Assembly (NCBI GenBank): GCA_023460315.1
Contig: JAEWQO010000011.1
Location: 1 to 56,375 of the forward strand
Source of the DNA: Actinomycetes bacterium
GTDB taxonomy: Bacteria; Actinomycetota; Coriobacteriia; Coriobacteriales; Eggerthellaceae
Length of the DNA stretch: 56,375 nt
Reading direction: 5' to 3'
Every line of letters starts with the position of its first letter. Within the stretch, counting starts at the first letter, position 1. The position numbers and the translations under genes are program-made. Under the pieces are notes generated by a model. It did no database searches, was not told where the DNA came from, and saw only the letters and a program-made list of their open reading frames with translations. Positions 17,343 through 25,285 of the stretch are shown here, piece by piece.

Positions 17343-17558
17343 CTATTTTGATATTTTTTTCGGCCAATAACATATGCCAACATCCAGAGCACGTGGCTTG
17401 TCCAGATGAAAATCCGCATGACGGCAGTACCAGCACTGCCGCAGACCTTCGGGCGTATCGGCTCTTGGCTCAAAGGCCGGGCAACTCTGCTTGGGCCACA
17501 CATTGCCCTCCGTATTGGGGGCGGGGAGCGGCGCATCCTCACGCCTGCGCTTTTCCAT
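17343..17558 (-). CDS. Small CWYC-motif protein, copy 1
   Basis: A 71-residue protein from the ATG at 17558 (AAAGGAG 9 nt upstream). It starts MEKRRRED and carries ...LRQCWYCRHADF...DVGICYWPKKIS. A close paralogue at 46834-47049 keeps the cysteines and length, and a diverged version of the C-terminal module is fused into the peptide gene at 34295. The nucleotide sequences of copies 1 and 2 are also very similar, including the ribosome binding region. The CxxC plus a third Cys suggests metal binding or redox. It has no signal peptide. It sits directly upstream of the SLH gene. I do not recognise the family, but conservation in three places argues it is a real gene. Confidence 0.7.
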   Translation of the reverse strand: MEKRRREDAPLPAPNTEGNVWPKQSCPAFEPRADTPEGLRQCWYCRHADFHLDKPRALDVGICYWPKKISK

Positions 17559-17629
17559 TCCATCACACTCCTTTGTGCTAAAATACATAAGGTTTTCTGT
17601 ATATTTCAGCTATGAGGATATAATAGAAA

Positions 17630-17669
17630 AAAGAAAAAATGAGCCTTTACACTTAAAAGACTCATTTTT
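17630..17669 (-). terminator. Terminator-like hairpin in a duplicated upstream block, copy 1
   Basis: The stem AAATGAGCCTT (17637-17647) pairs with AAGACTCATTT (17657-17667), with a run of Ts following on the minus strand. Three CACTTRAAA units (17650, 17671, 17689) overlap and follow the hairpin on the plus strand at 21- and 18-nt spacing. An almost identical block lies at 49177-49264. Confidence 0.6.
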
Positions 17670-17780
17670 GCACTTAAAAAAAGAGATTCACTTGAAATTT
17701 GCTCTTGACAAACGGAAGATAGCATGATTTCATAAACCTTCGGATTTAGCCGGGTTTTTCTTTGGCTATTGATTTGTCAT

Positions 17781-18860
17781 TTATAAAATAAGAGTGATAT
17801 GATTCTCATTATCCCCGCTCCATGTATGCTCTTTGGTTAAGCCAATCACCATTCTGATTGACAGCTCATCAGTATGTTCTGTAAATGGATCAAAAGACGG
17901 ACCTCGATAGGTGATCGCCGCCTCACAGGAGCCGTCCAACTCTGAGACCGCAACCGAAAAACGCAGGGGAAGCACTTTATCGCCACGCCCCAGAAGTGTC
18001 TGGAGGCACAGTTCCTCAAACACTAACTGCAGATTGTTGATTTGACGTTGTGACAGAAGCTGTCTGCGGCCAAATTTCTCTATGCCGGTACTGACCTCAA
18101 TAAAATCGAAGGTGGGCGATGCGATCTCCCGTTCAAAGGTTTTGAGGCGTTTAACGAAGGCACGGGTGCGCTCCCGTTTAGGATGGTCGAAGATCTGTGC
18201 CGGGGGACCGTCCTCGTAGATGCCGCCCTCGTCCATGTAAAAGATGCGGGTGGATACATCCCGGGCAAATTTCATCTCGTGGGTGACGATCATCATGGTC
18301 AGCCCTTCCCGAGCCAAGGAGCGGATGACTGCCAGTACTTCGCCCACCATGGTGGGGTCCAGTGCCGAAGTAGGTTCATCGAAAAGGATGATTTCCGGCT
18401 TCATGGCCAGTGCACGAGCAATAGCCACGCGCTGCTTCTGGCCGCCGGACAGTTCATCCGGGTAGCTGAGCGCCTTTTCAGCAAGTCCCACGGTGGCAAG
18501 CAGACGCATTCCCTCGTCATATGACTCCTGTTTGGACAGCTTTAGCAAATCTGTCGGGGCTATCATGACGTTCTCAATCACCGTCAGGTGGGAAAACAGG
18601 TTGAAGGACTGGAACACCATCCCCATTTTGCGCCGAATGGCAGGGATATCCGCACCCTTTTCTGTAATGGCTTCTCCGTCCACAAGTATCTCTCCGGCGG
18701 TTGGTATCTCCAACAGATTAAGACATCGTAACAGCGTTGACTTTCCCGTACCAGAGGGGCCGATGATGGAAATAACCTCGCCCTTTTCTATTTCTACGTT
18801 AACGTCAAAGAAAGGCGTAACATTGGGATATACTTTCTTTAAATGCCGGATGGAAATCAT
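17781..18860 (-). CDS. Amino-acid-type ABC transporter ATPase fused to an anti-sigma-type ATPase-like domain
   Basis: A 359-residue protein. Residues 1-240 are a GlnQ/polar-amino-acid ABC ATPase: Walker A GPSGTGKSTLL, Q-loop FQSFNLF, signature LSGGQKQRVAIARAL, Walker B IILFDEPTSALDP. The usual family length ends there. The extra 120 residues resemble a histidine-kinase-type ATPase fold of the SpoIIAB/RsbW class (LQLVFEELCL, ITYRGPSFDPF, NENHITLIL), but the N-box Asn is replaced by Gln. Its ATG overlaps the stop of the substrate-binding/permease gene by 4 nt, so the two are one transporter. The same degenerate domain appears in two other proteins of this locus, suggesting a shared binding partner such as the STAS protein. 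Confidence 0.85.
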   Translation of the reverse strand: MISIRHLKKVYPNVTPFFDVNVEIEKGEVISIIGPSGTGKSTLLRCLNLLEIPTAGEILVDGEAITEKGADIPAIRRKMGMVFQSFNLFSHLTVIENVMIAPTDLLKLSKQESYDEGMRLLATVGLAEKALSYPDELSGGQKQRVAIARALAMKPEIILFDEPTSALDPTMVGEVLAVIRSLAREGLTMMIVTHEMKFARDVSTRIFYMDEGGIYEDGPPAQIFDHPKRERTRAFVKRLKTFEREIASPTFDFIEVSTGIEKFGRRQLLSQRQINNLQLVFEELCLQTLLGRGDKVLPLRFSVAVSELDGSCEAAITYRGPSFDPFTEHTDELSIRMVIGLTKEHTWSGDNENHITLIL

Positions 18861-21800
18861 TTCATCATCACTCCTTTCACAATTCGTTTACGACGCTTAG
18901 GGTCCAAACTTATTTCCAAACGCGACAGCAGCATGGTCAGGGTATTTGCCACCAGAAAGTAAATGACGGCTGTGGCAATCAGGGGGAAAAACGCCTCAAG
19001 TGTGCGGCTTCTGATGATGTCGCTGACCTTGGTGAGATCCTGAATGGCAATATAACCAACCACCGAGGTCATCTTGACCATGGAGATAAACTCGCCTTTG
19101 AAAACAGGCAGGAAATGTCTGGCTGCTTGGGGGAAAGTGATCTTTCGGAAGGTCCTGACCTTTGTAAAGCCAAGGGCGTAGGCCGCCTCAATCTGCCCCT
19201 TGTCCACCGCGTCGATTCCAGTGCGCATCATCTCGGATACATAGACCCCGAAGTTGACCGCAAAGCCGAGAATCGCAACCAAAACGGCTGAAATGTCCAC
19301 CTTTCCGAAAATGATGTAGTAAAGGATCATCAGCAGCACCACGATGGGCGTTCCCTGGATTAACCGAATAAAAGCTGCCGCAGGAAGCGAGGCAGCGCGC
19401 TTTTTGCTGCGCCGGAGCATACAGATACCAAAGCCCATCAGTGAGCCAAGGAGTCCGGCACAAATAGAGATGAGGACCGTGACCTTAAGGCCGTCCCACA
19501 CCAGCTTCCAGCGGTTTTCCGTGAGGAAGGTACGGGTAAAGCTGATCTTTAGGTTATCCCAGAAGCTTACTGTCGCTGGTGTGGAAACGGAAGGCGAGGC
19601 TTCGGCCACCTTACGTACGACGAAATACAGTCCGCCGTCATAGTAGGATTTGCTCATATCCACCGTCTTCTTACGCTCGTCGGTAATGGACATGCAACCC
19701 ACGGCGGCGTCCGCCTTGCCGCTTTGGAGCATAGGAATCAGGCCGGAGAAATCCACGCCGGTAAACTCCACCTTGCGGTCAAGCAGCTCGCCGACACGTA
19801 GCATCAGCTCCAAATCATAACCCAGCGGCTCGCCGCCCGCGCCGACGTATTCCATCGGCTCCGCGGTGATGTCATGCGCCACCCGCAGGGTTCCATTTGC
19901 GCTGGGATAGTCAAGTATTGGAAGAACCTTGACCTTCTCGTCAGCTCCCGTCCACTTTTCCTTCATCGCCTCCAGCGTACCGTCAGCCTTTAACTTTGTG
20001 ATAGCTTCATTTATCTGGTCGGTCAGGGGGCTATCCTTTTGCAGCGCAACGCCGTAGTGATCCTCCACAATCCGATCGGACAGTACAGCGAGGGAGGGGT
20101 TTTGTGAAGCTATCAGCTTCGCCACCGGCTCATCTGCCGGCATGGCCTCTACCTTACCGTTTTTAAGCGCTGCTAGCATATCAGTACGGTTGTTGAAATA
20201 ACTGTAGGTTACATCCGAAACTGTGCTATTTATCAAAACATCCGCAATGCTGCCAGTCTGACAGGCGATCACCTTCCCTGAGAGCTGACTTAAGGCGGTA
20301 TATTGAGGTTTATCCATCCCCGTCACGGCATCCTGCCGGCTCACCAGCACCTGGGGGTTGGCGAAGTAGGGCTCAGTAAACAACAGTTTTTCCGCCCGCT
20401 CAGGGGTGTTGTACATTCCCAGGGCCATATCGGCCTTATTGCTGCCCATAGCTGTGATGACCGCACCCCACTCCATATCAAGATATTCGGCCTGATAACC
20501 CAACTCATAGAGGACTCGGTCGATGAGCTCCACATCAAGGCCCGCGTATTGACCATTCATCATAAAAGTGGTCGGCTCCCTCGAGGATACGATAGCCACC
20601 TTGATCTTGGGCGCGTTTTCTCGCTTAGGTGTTCGAACGACATCGTAATCGCTTCCGTCAGGCTTAATCCAATGGGAAATGATCTCATCCATGGTGCCGT
20701 CAGCTAAGTACTTCTCTACTGCCTCATTTACCTTTTCTGCAAGCTCGGGCTGACTTTTGCTGATTCCCAGACAAAGTTTTTCATCCGTCAGAGCGTCGGA
20801 GGCAATTTCCAAGTTTTGATTGCTGCGGATAAAACGCAGTGCACTGGTGTAGTCCATCATGGCATAATCCAGCTTGCCTGCGCCCAGTGCGGCGGTGCTG
20901 TCCACATAATTCTTAAAGCTTTGCCTGTCGGCATCAGGGTAGTGTTCTTCGGCATAGACCTCGTTGGTAGAGCCCTCCATCACGCCGATGCGCGCGGTTT
21001 CCACCGGTATGCGTTGCCGCTGCGCATCGCTTGCGAATTCCTGTTTGTCTCCGTTTTTCTCACTATCGTCCCGTACCAGCAGAGCTGTTTGGGTCTGATA
21101 AAGGGATGTGGAGAAATCCATGGTTTCCCGGCGCTCGGTAGTAGCGTTAAGATTAGCCAGAATGCAGTCAATCGCACCGCTCTCTGCCGCCGAGGGGAAC
21201 CCGTCATAGTCGTAGGTTTTTATCTCAAGGTCTGCGTTCAAATATAGCGCCAGACGTGCCGCCAGCTCTAAGTCGTAGCCTGTCAGCTCGCTGCCTTGGT
21301 AATAGCTGAACGGCTGTACCAGACCCGAGGTACCCACCTTTAGCGTCATCGCGGGATGCTCCGGCTTTGGAATATCCGGCATGGTATCGTCGGCCTTTTC
21401 GACCCAGCGCCCAAACATATCGTCCAGGGTGCCGTCGGCGCGCAGTTCGGACAAACAGTCGTTAATTTTCTGTTGCAGGTCTGGTATACCGGAGTTTCTG
21501 GAAATGCCGATGGCCACGTCGTCGCTCGCCCCCACGTCGCCGGAGAGCACCTTGACGCCCGTAAGTCCGTTTGCAACGGCAAAGCCCAGCAGATAGCGGT
21601 CAAAGGCAAAAGCATCCACTTTACCCTGCTGGACAGCAAGGTAAGCGTCCGGCAGGCTGTTGTAATATTTCATCTTCGCCTTTGGCAGGGCGTTTTCCAC
21701 CGCGTTTACCGCCGTAGCACCGGAGGGTACGCCGATGGTATAGGCCGTATCATTCATTTGCAAAGCCACGGTGGCGGACTGCTTTGTCCCGGTATTGCAG

Positions 21801-21871
21801 CCCGCAAGCAGGCTTAATAAAGTTAGCAGGGCAAGCGCAAGCGCGAATACCCTTGGAATTTTCTGTCTCAT
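18857..21871 (-). CDS. Lipoprotein with serial solute-binding domains fused to an ABC permease
   Basis: A 1004-residue fusion. A lipobox LAGC places the lipidated Cys at residue 25. Then come four solute-binding (SBP_bac_3) segments: an N-terminal partial one (about 35-172), two fuller ones (about 173-410 and 425-655, each starting with a strand such as LKVGTSG or IKVAIVS and ending in LADGT/KADGT plus W), and a half-domain (about 665-775, GYDLELMLRVGELLDRKVEF). The end is a HisM/GlnP-type permease (about 780-1004) with the EAA motif EAAYALGFTKVRTFRKITFP. Family members usually have one or two binding domains, so four is unusual. It should import a polar amino acid or related solute with the downstream ATPase. 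Confidence 0.9.
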   Translation of the reverse strand: MRQKIPRVFALALALLTLLSLLAGCNTGTKQSATVALQMNDTAYTIGVPSGATAVNAVENALPKAKMKYYNSLPDAYLAVQQGKVDAFAFDRYLLGFAVANGLTGVKVLSGDVGASDDVAIGISRNSGIPDLQQKINDCLSELRADGTLDDMFGRWVEKADDTMPDIPKPEHPAMTLKVGTSGLVQPFSYYQGSELTGYDLELAARLALYLNADLEIKTYDYDGFPSAAESGAIDCILANLNATTERRETMDFSTSLYQTQTALLVRDDSEKNGDKQEFASDAQRQRIPVETARIGVMEGSTNEVYAEEHYPDADRQSFKNYVDSTAALGAGKLDYAMMDYTSALRFIRSNQNLEIASDALTDEKLCLGISKSQPELAEKVNEAVEKYLADGTMDEIISHWIKPDGSDYDVVRTPKRENAPKIKVAIVSSREPTTFMMNGQYAGLDVELIDRVLYELGYQAEYLDMEWGAVITAMGSNKADMALGMYNTPERAEKLLFTEPYFANPQVLVSRQDAVTGMDKPQYTALSQLSGKVIACQTGSIADVLINSTVSDVTYSYFNNRTDMLAALKNGKVEAMPADEPVAKLIASQNPSLAVLSDRIVEDHYGVALQKDSPLTDQINEAITKLKADGTLEAMKEKWTGADEKVKVLPILDYPSANGTLRVAHDITAEPMEYVGAGGEPLGYDLELMLRVGELLDRKVEFTGVDFSGLIPMLQSGKADAAVGCMSITDERKKTVDMSKSYYDGGLYFVVRKVAEASPSVSTPATVSFWDNLKISFTRTFLTENRWKLVWDGLKVTVLISICAGLLGSLMGFGICMLRRSKKRAASLPAAAFIRLIQGTPIVVLLMILYYIIFGKVDISAVLVAILGFAVNFGVYVSEMMRTGIDAVDKGQIEAAYALGFTKVRTFRKITFPQAARHFLPVFKGEFISMVKMTSVVGYIAIQDLTKVSDIIRSRTLEAFFPLIATAVIYFLVANTLTMLLSRLEISLDPKRRKRIVKGVMMK

Positions 21872-21917
21872 GGTGAATCACCTTTCTTTGCGTTGGATTT
21901 GAGTGTGTACCGGATAC

Positions 21918-22379
21918 CTATTTCTGCGATCCGCCACTGTAAAAAATAATGTCAGCGTCCGCTTTCTCAAGCACCAGCGCACTTTGATGAAAGGTTTCCA
22001 GCACCTCATCCATGACAGCCTTCATCTGGTCGTCCGTCGCATTGTAGAAGCAATAGACCAGTGTATCCTCTCTTACCTGCGTACCCGTGGCATCAAACCA
22101 ATTTCCATTTGCGCGGAAAACGGTGAAGCCTTCCACCTGCGTTTCGCAGATAGCATCCACCTGTGTTTTCATTTCTTCCGTAGGAGCTGTCTGCGTATGG
22201 GTAACAGGATTATTCGTCCCCACATAAAGTGTGTACTTGCTCGCTTTTTGCATGGGTTCTCCTGAGAAAGATGCCGTATGAATATGGTCATAGATGAGCC
22301 AGCCCGCCAGCGATGCGGAGAGAAGTAGGCTGAATGTCACCAGCACCGCAAGCATTCGGTTTATGTATTTCTTTTCCAT
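21918..22379 (-). CDS. Membrane-anchored DUF3574-like protein
   Basis: The 153-residue product starts MEKKYINR at 22379 with AGGAGG 7 nt upstream; an earlier ATG at 22409 overlaps the radical SAM stop but lacks a good site. One N-terminal transmembrane helix (about 9-29) is followed by an extracellular domain with TLYVGTN, EGFTVFRANGNWFD..G..VRED and LVYCFYN, resembling DUF3574. Function is unknown. It lies between the radical SAM gene and the multi-domain transporter in the operon that starts with the precursor peptide at 24182. The RBS-start sequence aggaggcactATG is identical to that of the lipoprotein at 26155. Confidence 0.6.
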   Translation of the reverse strand: MEKKYINRMLAVLVTFSLLLSASLAGWLIYDHIHTASFSGEPMQKASKYTLYVGTNNPVTHTQTAPTEEMKTQVDAICETQVEGFTVFRANGNWFDATGTQVREDTLVYCFYNATDDQMKAVMDEVLETFHQSALVLEKADADIIFYSGGSQK

Positions 22380-22405
22380 AGTGCCTCCTGTTTTTTTATA
22401 TTCTA

Positions 22406-23809
22406 TCAAAGCAATGCTTTGTTTCCTCCTATGTTACTATCCTCACATATCCTCTTTGCTTTTGCCATAAATCCGCCTTTGTAAATCCCGCATAGCATCA
22501 TTCCCCGCCGGTGTATCGCGTCATCGCCGTGATTTGTCGCCAGCGCGTCGGCACGGCAGCCACCGCCGCAGGCCAGCTTATGCTCACACTCAAGACATTC
22601 TGGGTTGTGATCGGTAATATCGGAAACCTTAATTCCCACAAGAGCGCGGAAATAAGAATCCGGGTCGCCGTAAATTTCGGACAGGCGTGTTTCGGTCAGC
22701 TTCGGCAGCCGCTTTTCAACCAGCGTGGACACCCAGCCTATGCAGGGCACAAGTGTACCGTCAGGAAGAATATACGGACGGTTGCGGCACAAACCACAGG
22801 AAACGCGCCGCTGGTTAAAGGGGTCTTCCTTATCGTTCTCCCAGAAGGAAAAACCGCCGCCCCGGTACCCTTTTACTACACCCTCCACAAGGTTCAGCCC
22901 AAAGGGATTGCCGTCCGTCTTATAGCGCTCCAGCAATTCAAGGTATTCGCCGCAAGTGACCGCCGGAGCGGATGTGACACCGGATACCGCCTCGCCGATG
23001 GGGAAGACGAAGCTGACTTTCCATGTGGTTACACCGATGTCCTTCATGAGCTCGTAGGTGTCAAGAACCGTATAAACGCTGTCCGCGTGAAACTTTGAAT
23101 TAACGAGCAGCGGATATCCTTGCCCGCGTATCATGCGAAATGCCTCTATCGCGATCTTCTCTGAACCGGGGATTCCACGCAGCTCGTCATGGGCTCCCAC
23201 TCCGTCAAGACTGGAATCGAAGGTCCAGGACAGGTTCCGTTTTTTCATTTCAGCGAAAAAGTCGCCGTTAAGCAGCGTTGCATTTGTGTGAAAGTGCGAT
23301 ATGACCATATCGCGGCGCAGCAGCTCGTCTACCACCTCCCACAGGAACGGTGACATCTGAGGTTCTCCACCGGAGAGCTCCACCTCCATGACACCCGCCT
23401 CATCGAATTGGGCAATCATATCAAAAAGCTGGGTTTTTGTCAGGTCTTCATATTTATTGCGTCCCCCGGACATATAGCAGTGCCTGCAGCGCAGGTTACA
23501 GTCGCCTGTTATGCTCCAGATCACGCTATGGATATGCCCGTTCGGATGCTTACGGAATTTTTGAACCTCCAGGATGGGCGACGGCAATTGGGAGGCAGAG
23601 ATAACGCCGTCTTCCAGCATAGTCCGAAGGACTTGACCAATTCTCTCGTCGCTTTCCTCACCGAATTCCGTCACACCATCACAGCATAAAAGTACCGCAA
23701 ATTCTTCCTGCGACAACATACGCGGTGTTAGTGCATGTGGCCTTGCCAAACAAAAAGGCAGACCATCAAAGCCCCGCAGGCGGTATGGTTCACAAAGCTT
23801 GTAATACAT
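22406..23809 (-). CDS. Radical SAM/SPASM peptide maturase
   Basis: This 467-residue enzyme has the radical SAM cluster C104-x3-C108-x2-C111 (CNLRCRHC), the GGE-type motif ELSGGEPQ, and a C-terminal SPASM region with two further clusters (CGLCRNRPYILPDGTLVPC; CLECEHKLACGGGCRAD). The N-terminal 95 residues could be a PqqD-like peptide-recognition region (YRLRGFDGLPFCLARPH), not proven. SPASM enzymes modify ribosomal peptides, often making thioether or C-C crosslinks. The gene follows a Cys-rich GG-leader peptide (23937-24182) across a hairpin, and a GGAGG site precedes the ATG. The obvious substrate is that peptide and perhaps its paralogues. The chemistry cannot be read from sequence. Confidence 0.88.
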   Translation of the reverse strand: MYYKLCEPYRLRGFDGLPFCLARPHALTPRMLSQEEFAVLLCCDGVTEFGEESDERIGQVLRTMLEDGVISASQLPSPILEVQKFRKHPNGHIHSVIWSITGDCNLRCRHCYMSGGRNKYEDLTKTQLFDMIAQFDEAGVMEVELSGGEPQMSPFLWEVVDELLRRDMVISHFHTNATLLNGDFFAEMKKRNLSWTFDSSLDGVGAHDELRGIPGSEKIAIEAFRMIRGQGYPLLVNSKFHADSVYTVLDTYELMKDIGVTTWKVSFVFPIGEAVSGVTSAPAVTCGEYLELLERYKTDGNPFGLNLVEGVVKGYRGGGFSFWENDKEDPFNQRRVSCGLCRNRPYILPDGTLVPCIGWVSTLVEKRLPKLTETRLSEIYGDPDSYFRALVGIKVSDITDHNPECLECEHKLACGGGCRADALATNHGDDAIHRRGMMLCGIYKGGFMAKAKRICEDSNIGGNKALL

Positions 23810-23837
23810 TGTCGTTTCCTCCTTTTGCTACATATCT

Positions 23838-23872
23838 TGTAAAAGGCATGGCATACAGCCACGCCTTTTACA
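23838..23872. repeat. Inverted repeat between precursor peptide and maturase genes
   Basis: TGTAAAAGGC (23838-23847) pairs with GCCTTTTACA (23863-23872), with further TGGC/GCCA pairing inside. No T tract follows on the minus strand. Such hairpins between a peptide gene and its enzyme commonly act as partial terminators or mRNA stabilisers; here that is inference. Confidence 0.5.
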
Positions 23873-23936
23873 GTCTTGCTTTACGTCCACCCTTTATGAT
23901 TGAATTTCATAAACGAACATTTAACAATGAAATATC

Positions 23937-24182
23937 CTAAACCCTAAAGGGTTTCCCGCAGCTGTTACAGAGATACCACCCGGGATTTGTTGGTGATACA
24001 TCGCAGGAATGAGAGCCACAGTAGGTACAAACAGGATCTACGCAAACTGCGCCGCCGCTTACAATTTCAAGTGCCTCATCCGGGAGTGCCGCTTTGCCGT
24101 CGATATAGTCCTGCGCCTCCTGTTCCGTGATATCCTTGCCGAGCTTTTCCTTTGCGAGGGTAATGATTTTTTCTGTTGTCAT
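23937..24182 (-). CDS. GG-leader zinc-ribbon-like peptide 1, next to the radical SAM gene
   Basis: An 81-residue peptide. Residues 1-44 are the shared leader (MTTEKIITLAKEKLGKDITE... ending EIVSGG), and residues 45-81 are a core with six cysteines: C, CTYC, C, CNSC. Two CxxC pairs about 15 residues apart give a zinc-ribbon-like pattern. RBS GAGGAG precedes the ATG. It is the first gene after the promoter at 24223-24251 and is followed by the radical SAM gene, so it is the best candidate substrate for that enzyme. Cleavage after GG would release a 37-residue peptide. Confidence 0.85.
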   Translation of the reverse strand: MTTEKIITLAKEKLGKDITEQEAQDYIDGKAALPDEALEIVSGGAVCVDPVCTYCGSHSCDVSPTNPGWYLCNSCGKPFRV

Positions 24183-24222
24183 TGTGATTTTCTCCTCGTT
24201 AAACCAATAATTTGTGGTTTTC

Positions 24223-24251
24223 AGTGTAGCGATTTATTTAAAAATTCTCAA
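24223..24251 (-). promoter_or_regulatory. Promoter of the peptide 1/radical SAM operon (shared type)
   Basis: The -35 TTGAGA (24251-24246) and -10 TACACT (24228-24223) are separated by exactly 17 nt. The whole block and about 85 nt upstream are nearly identical to the region before the diguanylate cyclase gene (43361-43389 and upstream), including ATTCTGTCNTAAAATCTGCGGAAAAT. Conservation upstream of -35 suggests an activator site. Confidence 0.7.
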
Positions 24252-24369
24252 TGGGTTTGCTATTTTCCGCAGATTTTAGGACAGAATATGCAGATGATGT
24301 TCCCATGCCCATGGCCTTTTCCGGGTTTGCTGTCCGCTGCGGATGCAAAATGGTTTCTCCGTTTTTGAA

Positions 24370-24624
24370 TCAGCCTGCAATTGGGGTATAGCTCCATGCG
24401 TACCCACAGGCATGGCAGACATAAGTTCCGTTAGAGCCAATTCCTACGTCAGGTGACTCGCATTGGGGACAGCTTCGTGAGTTACAATTCCCACCGCCGT
24501 TTACGATATCAAGGGCCTCGTCCGGGAGAGCCGCTTTTCCGTCGATATAATCCTGTGCTGCCTGTTCCGTGACATCCCTGCCGAGCTTCTCCTTCGCAAG
24601 GGCAATTACGTCTTTCGTTGTCAT
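24370..24624 (-). CDS. GG-leader zinc-ribbon-like peptide 2
   Basis: An 84-residue peptide starting at the ATG at 24624 (GGAGG upstream). The leader MTTKDVIALAKEKLGRDVTE... ends DIVNGG. The core has CNSRSCPQC, then CHACGYAW, giving two CxxC knuckles 15 residues apart and a terminal aromatic residue. It is the last of three peptides (2-4) that follow the lipoprotein gene at 25286 in the long operon from the right, so it is probably transcribed with the phosphatase genes and not from the promoter at 24223. Confidence 0.82.
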   Translation of the reverse strand: MTTKDVIALAKEKLGRDVTEQAAQDYIDGKAALPDEALDIVNGGGNCNSRSCPQCESPDVGIGSNGTYVCHACGYAWSYTPIAG

Positions 24625-24637
24625 TGTTATTTTCCTC

Positions 24638-24916
24638 CTAACCTTTCCATCCATGCCCACAGTCATTGCAGGTGTAGTCTGTAATAAAAGATACACTCCC
24701 ACCGAAAGCAGAATATGTACTGAGATTCACCGAGCCGCATTGCGGGCATTGTATCGGACTTCCACAAGTTGCATTGCTGTGCCCTGCGCCGTTTACAATA
24801 TCAAGCGCCTCATCCGGGAGTGCCGTTTTGCCGTCTATATAATCCTGTGCCTCTTGTTCTGTGATATTCCTTCCAAGCCTTTCTTTGGCAAGGGTGATAA
24901 TTTGTTCTGTTGTCAT
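24638..24916 (-). CDS. GG-leader zinc-ribbon-like peptide 3
   Basis: A 92-residue peptide with the conserved leader, but ending NGAG where its paralogues have SGGG or NGGG, so the cleavage site is slightly altered. The core is long, with CGSPIQCPQCGS, a Ser/Thr/aromatic spacer and CNDCGHGWKG. The CPxCG and CxxCG knuckles look like a classic zinc ribbon. RBS GGAGGAG precedes the ATG. It lies 13 nt upstream of peptide 2, so the two are co-transcribed. Confidence 0.82.
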   Translation of the reverse strand: MTTEQIITLAKERLGRNITEQEAQDYIDGKTALPDEALDIVNGAGHSNATCGSPIQCPQCGSVNLSTYSAFGGSVSFITDYTCNDCGHGWKG

Positions 24917-25008
24917 TGTAATTCTCCTCCTATGCTTTTGCTATTTATTGGGTTTCAAATCAACTCATAAATAGGGTATTGCGCCAGTCAAATTCCTTTT
25001 TTCGGCTC

Positions 25009-25269
25009 TCAAAAATCTACAACTTTCAAAAATGTGTACCCACAGTCCTGGCACAGAAACTTATAAACAGAATTTGTTGGGTCGTCTACTAAATTTGTCG
25101 AATGGCATAGCGGACATTTTATTGTCAGGCAGTCTCCACCGCCGCTGACGATATCAAGTGCTTCGTCCGGAAGTGCAGTCTTTCCGTCGATATAGTTCTG
25201 CGCCTCCTGCTCTGTGATGTCCCTGCCAAGCCTTTCTTTGGCAAGGGTGATGATTTGTTCTGTTGTCAT
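25009..25269 (-). CDS. GG-leader zinc-ribbon-like peptide 4
   Basis: An 86-residue peptide. The leader ends DIVSGGG. The core has CLTIKCPLCHSTNL, a 16-residue spacer and CQDCGYTFLKVVDF. The start has an AAGGAG site and lies 16 nt after the lipoprotein stop, so it continues the same transcript. With peptides 2 and 3 it forms a tandem trio in which leaders are about 90% identical and cores share only the cysteine scaffold. Confidence 0.85.
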   Translation of the reverse strand: MTTEQIITLAKERLGRDITEQEAQNYIDGKTALPDEALDIVSGGGDCLTIKCPLCHSTNLVDDPTNSVYKFLCQDCGYTFLKVVDF

Positions 25270-25285
25270 TGTAATTCTCCTTCTT

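Noticed and set aside
17324..17566. 80-codon frame overlapping the CWYC gene (MEWKSAGVRM...)
   Set aside because: The alternative frame MEKRRRED with CWYC is the one conserved as protein in three places and has the better-placed ribosome binding site.
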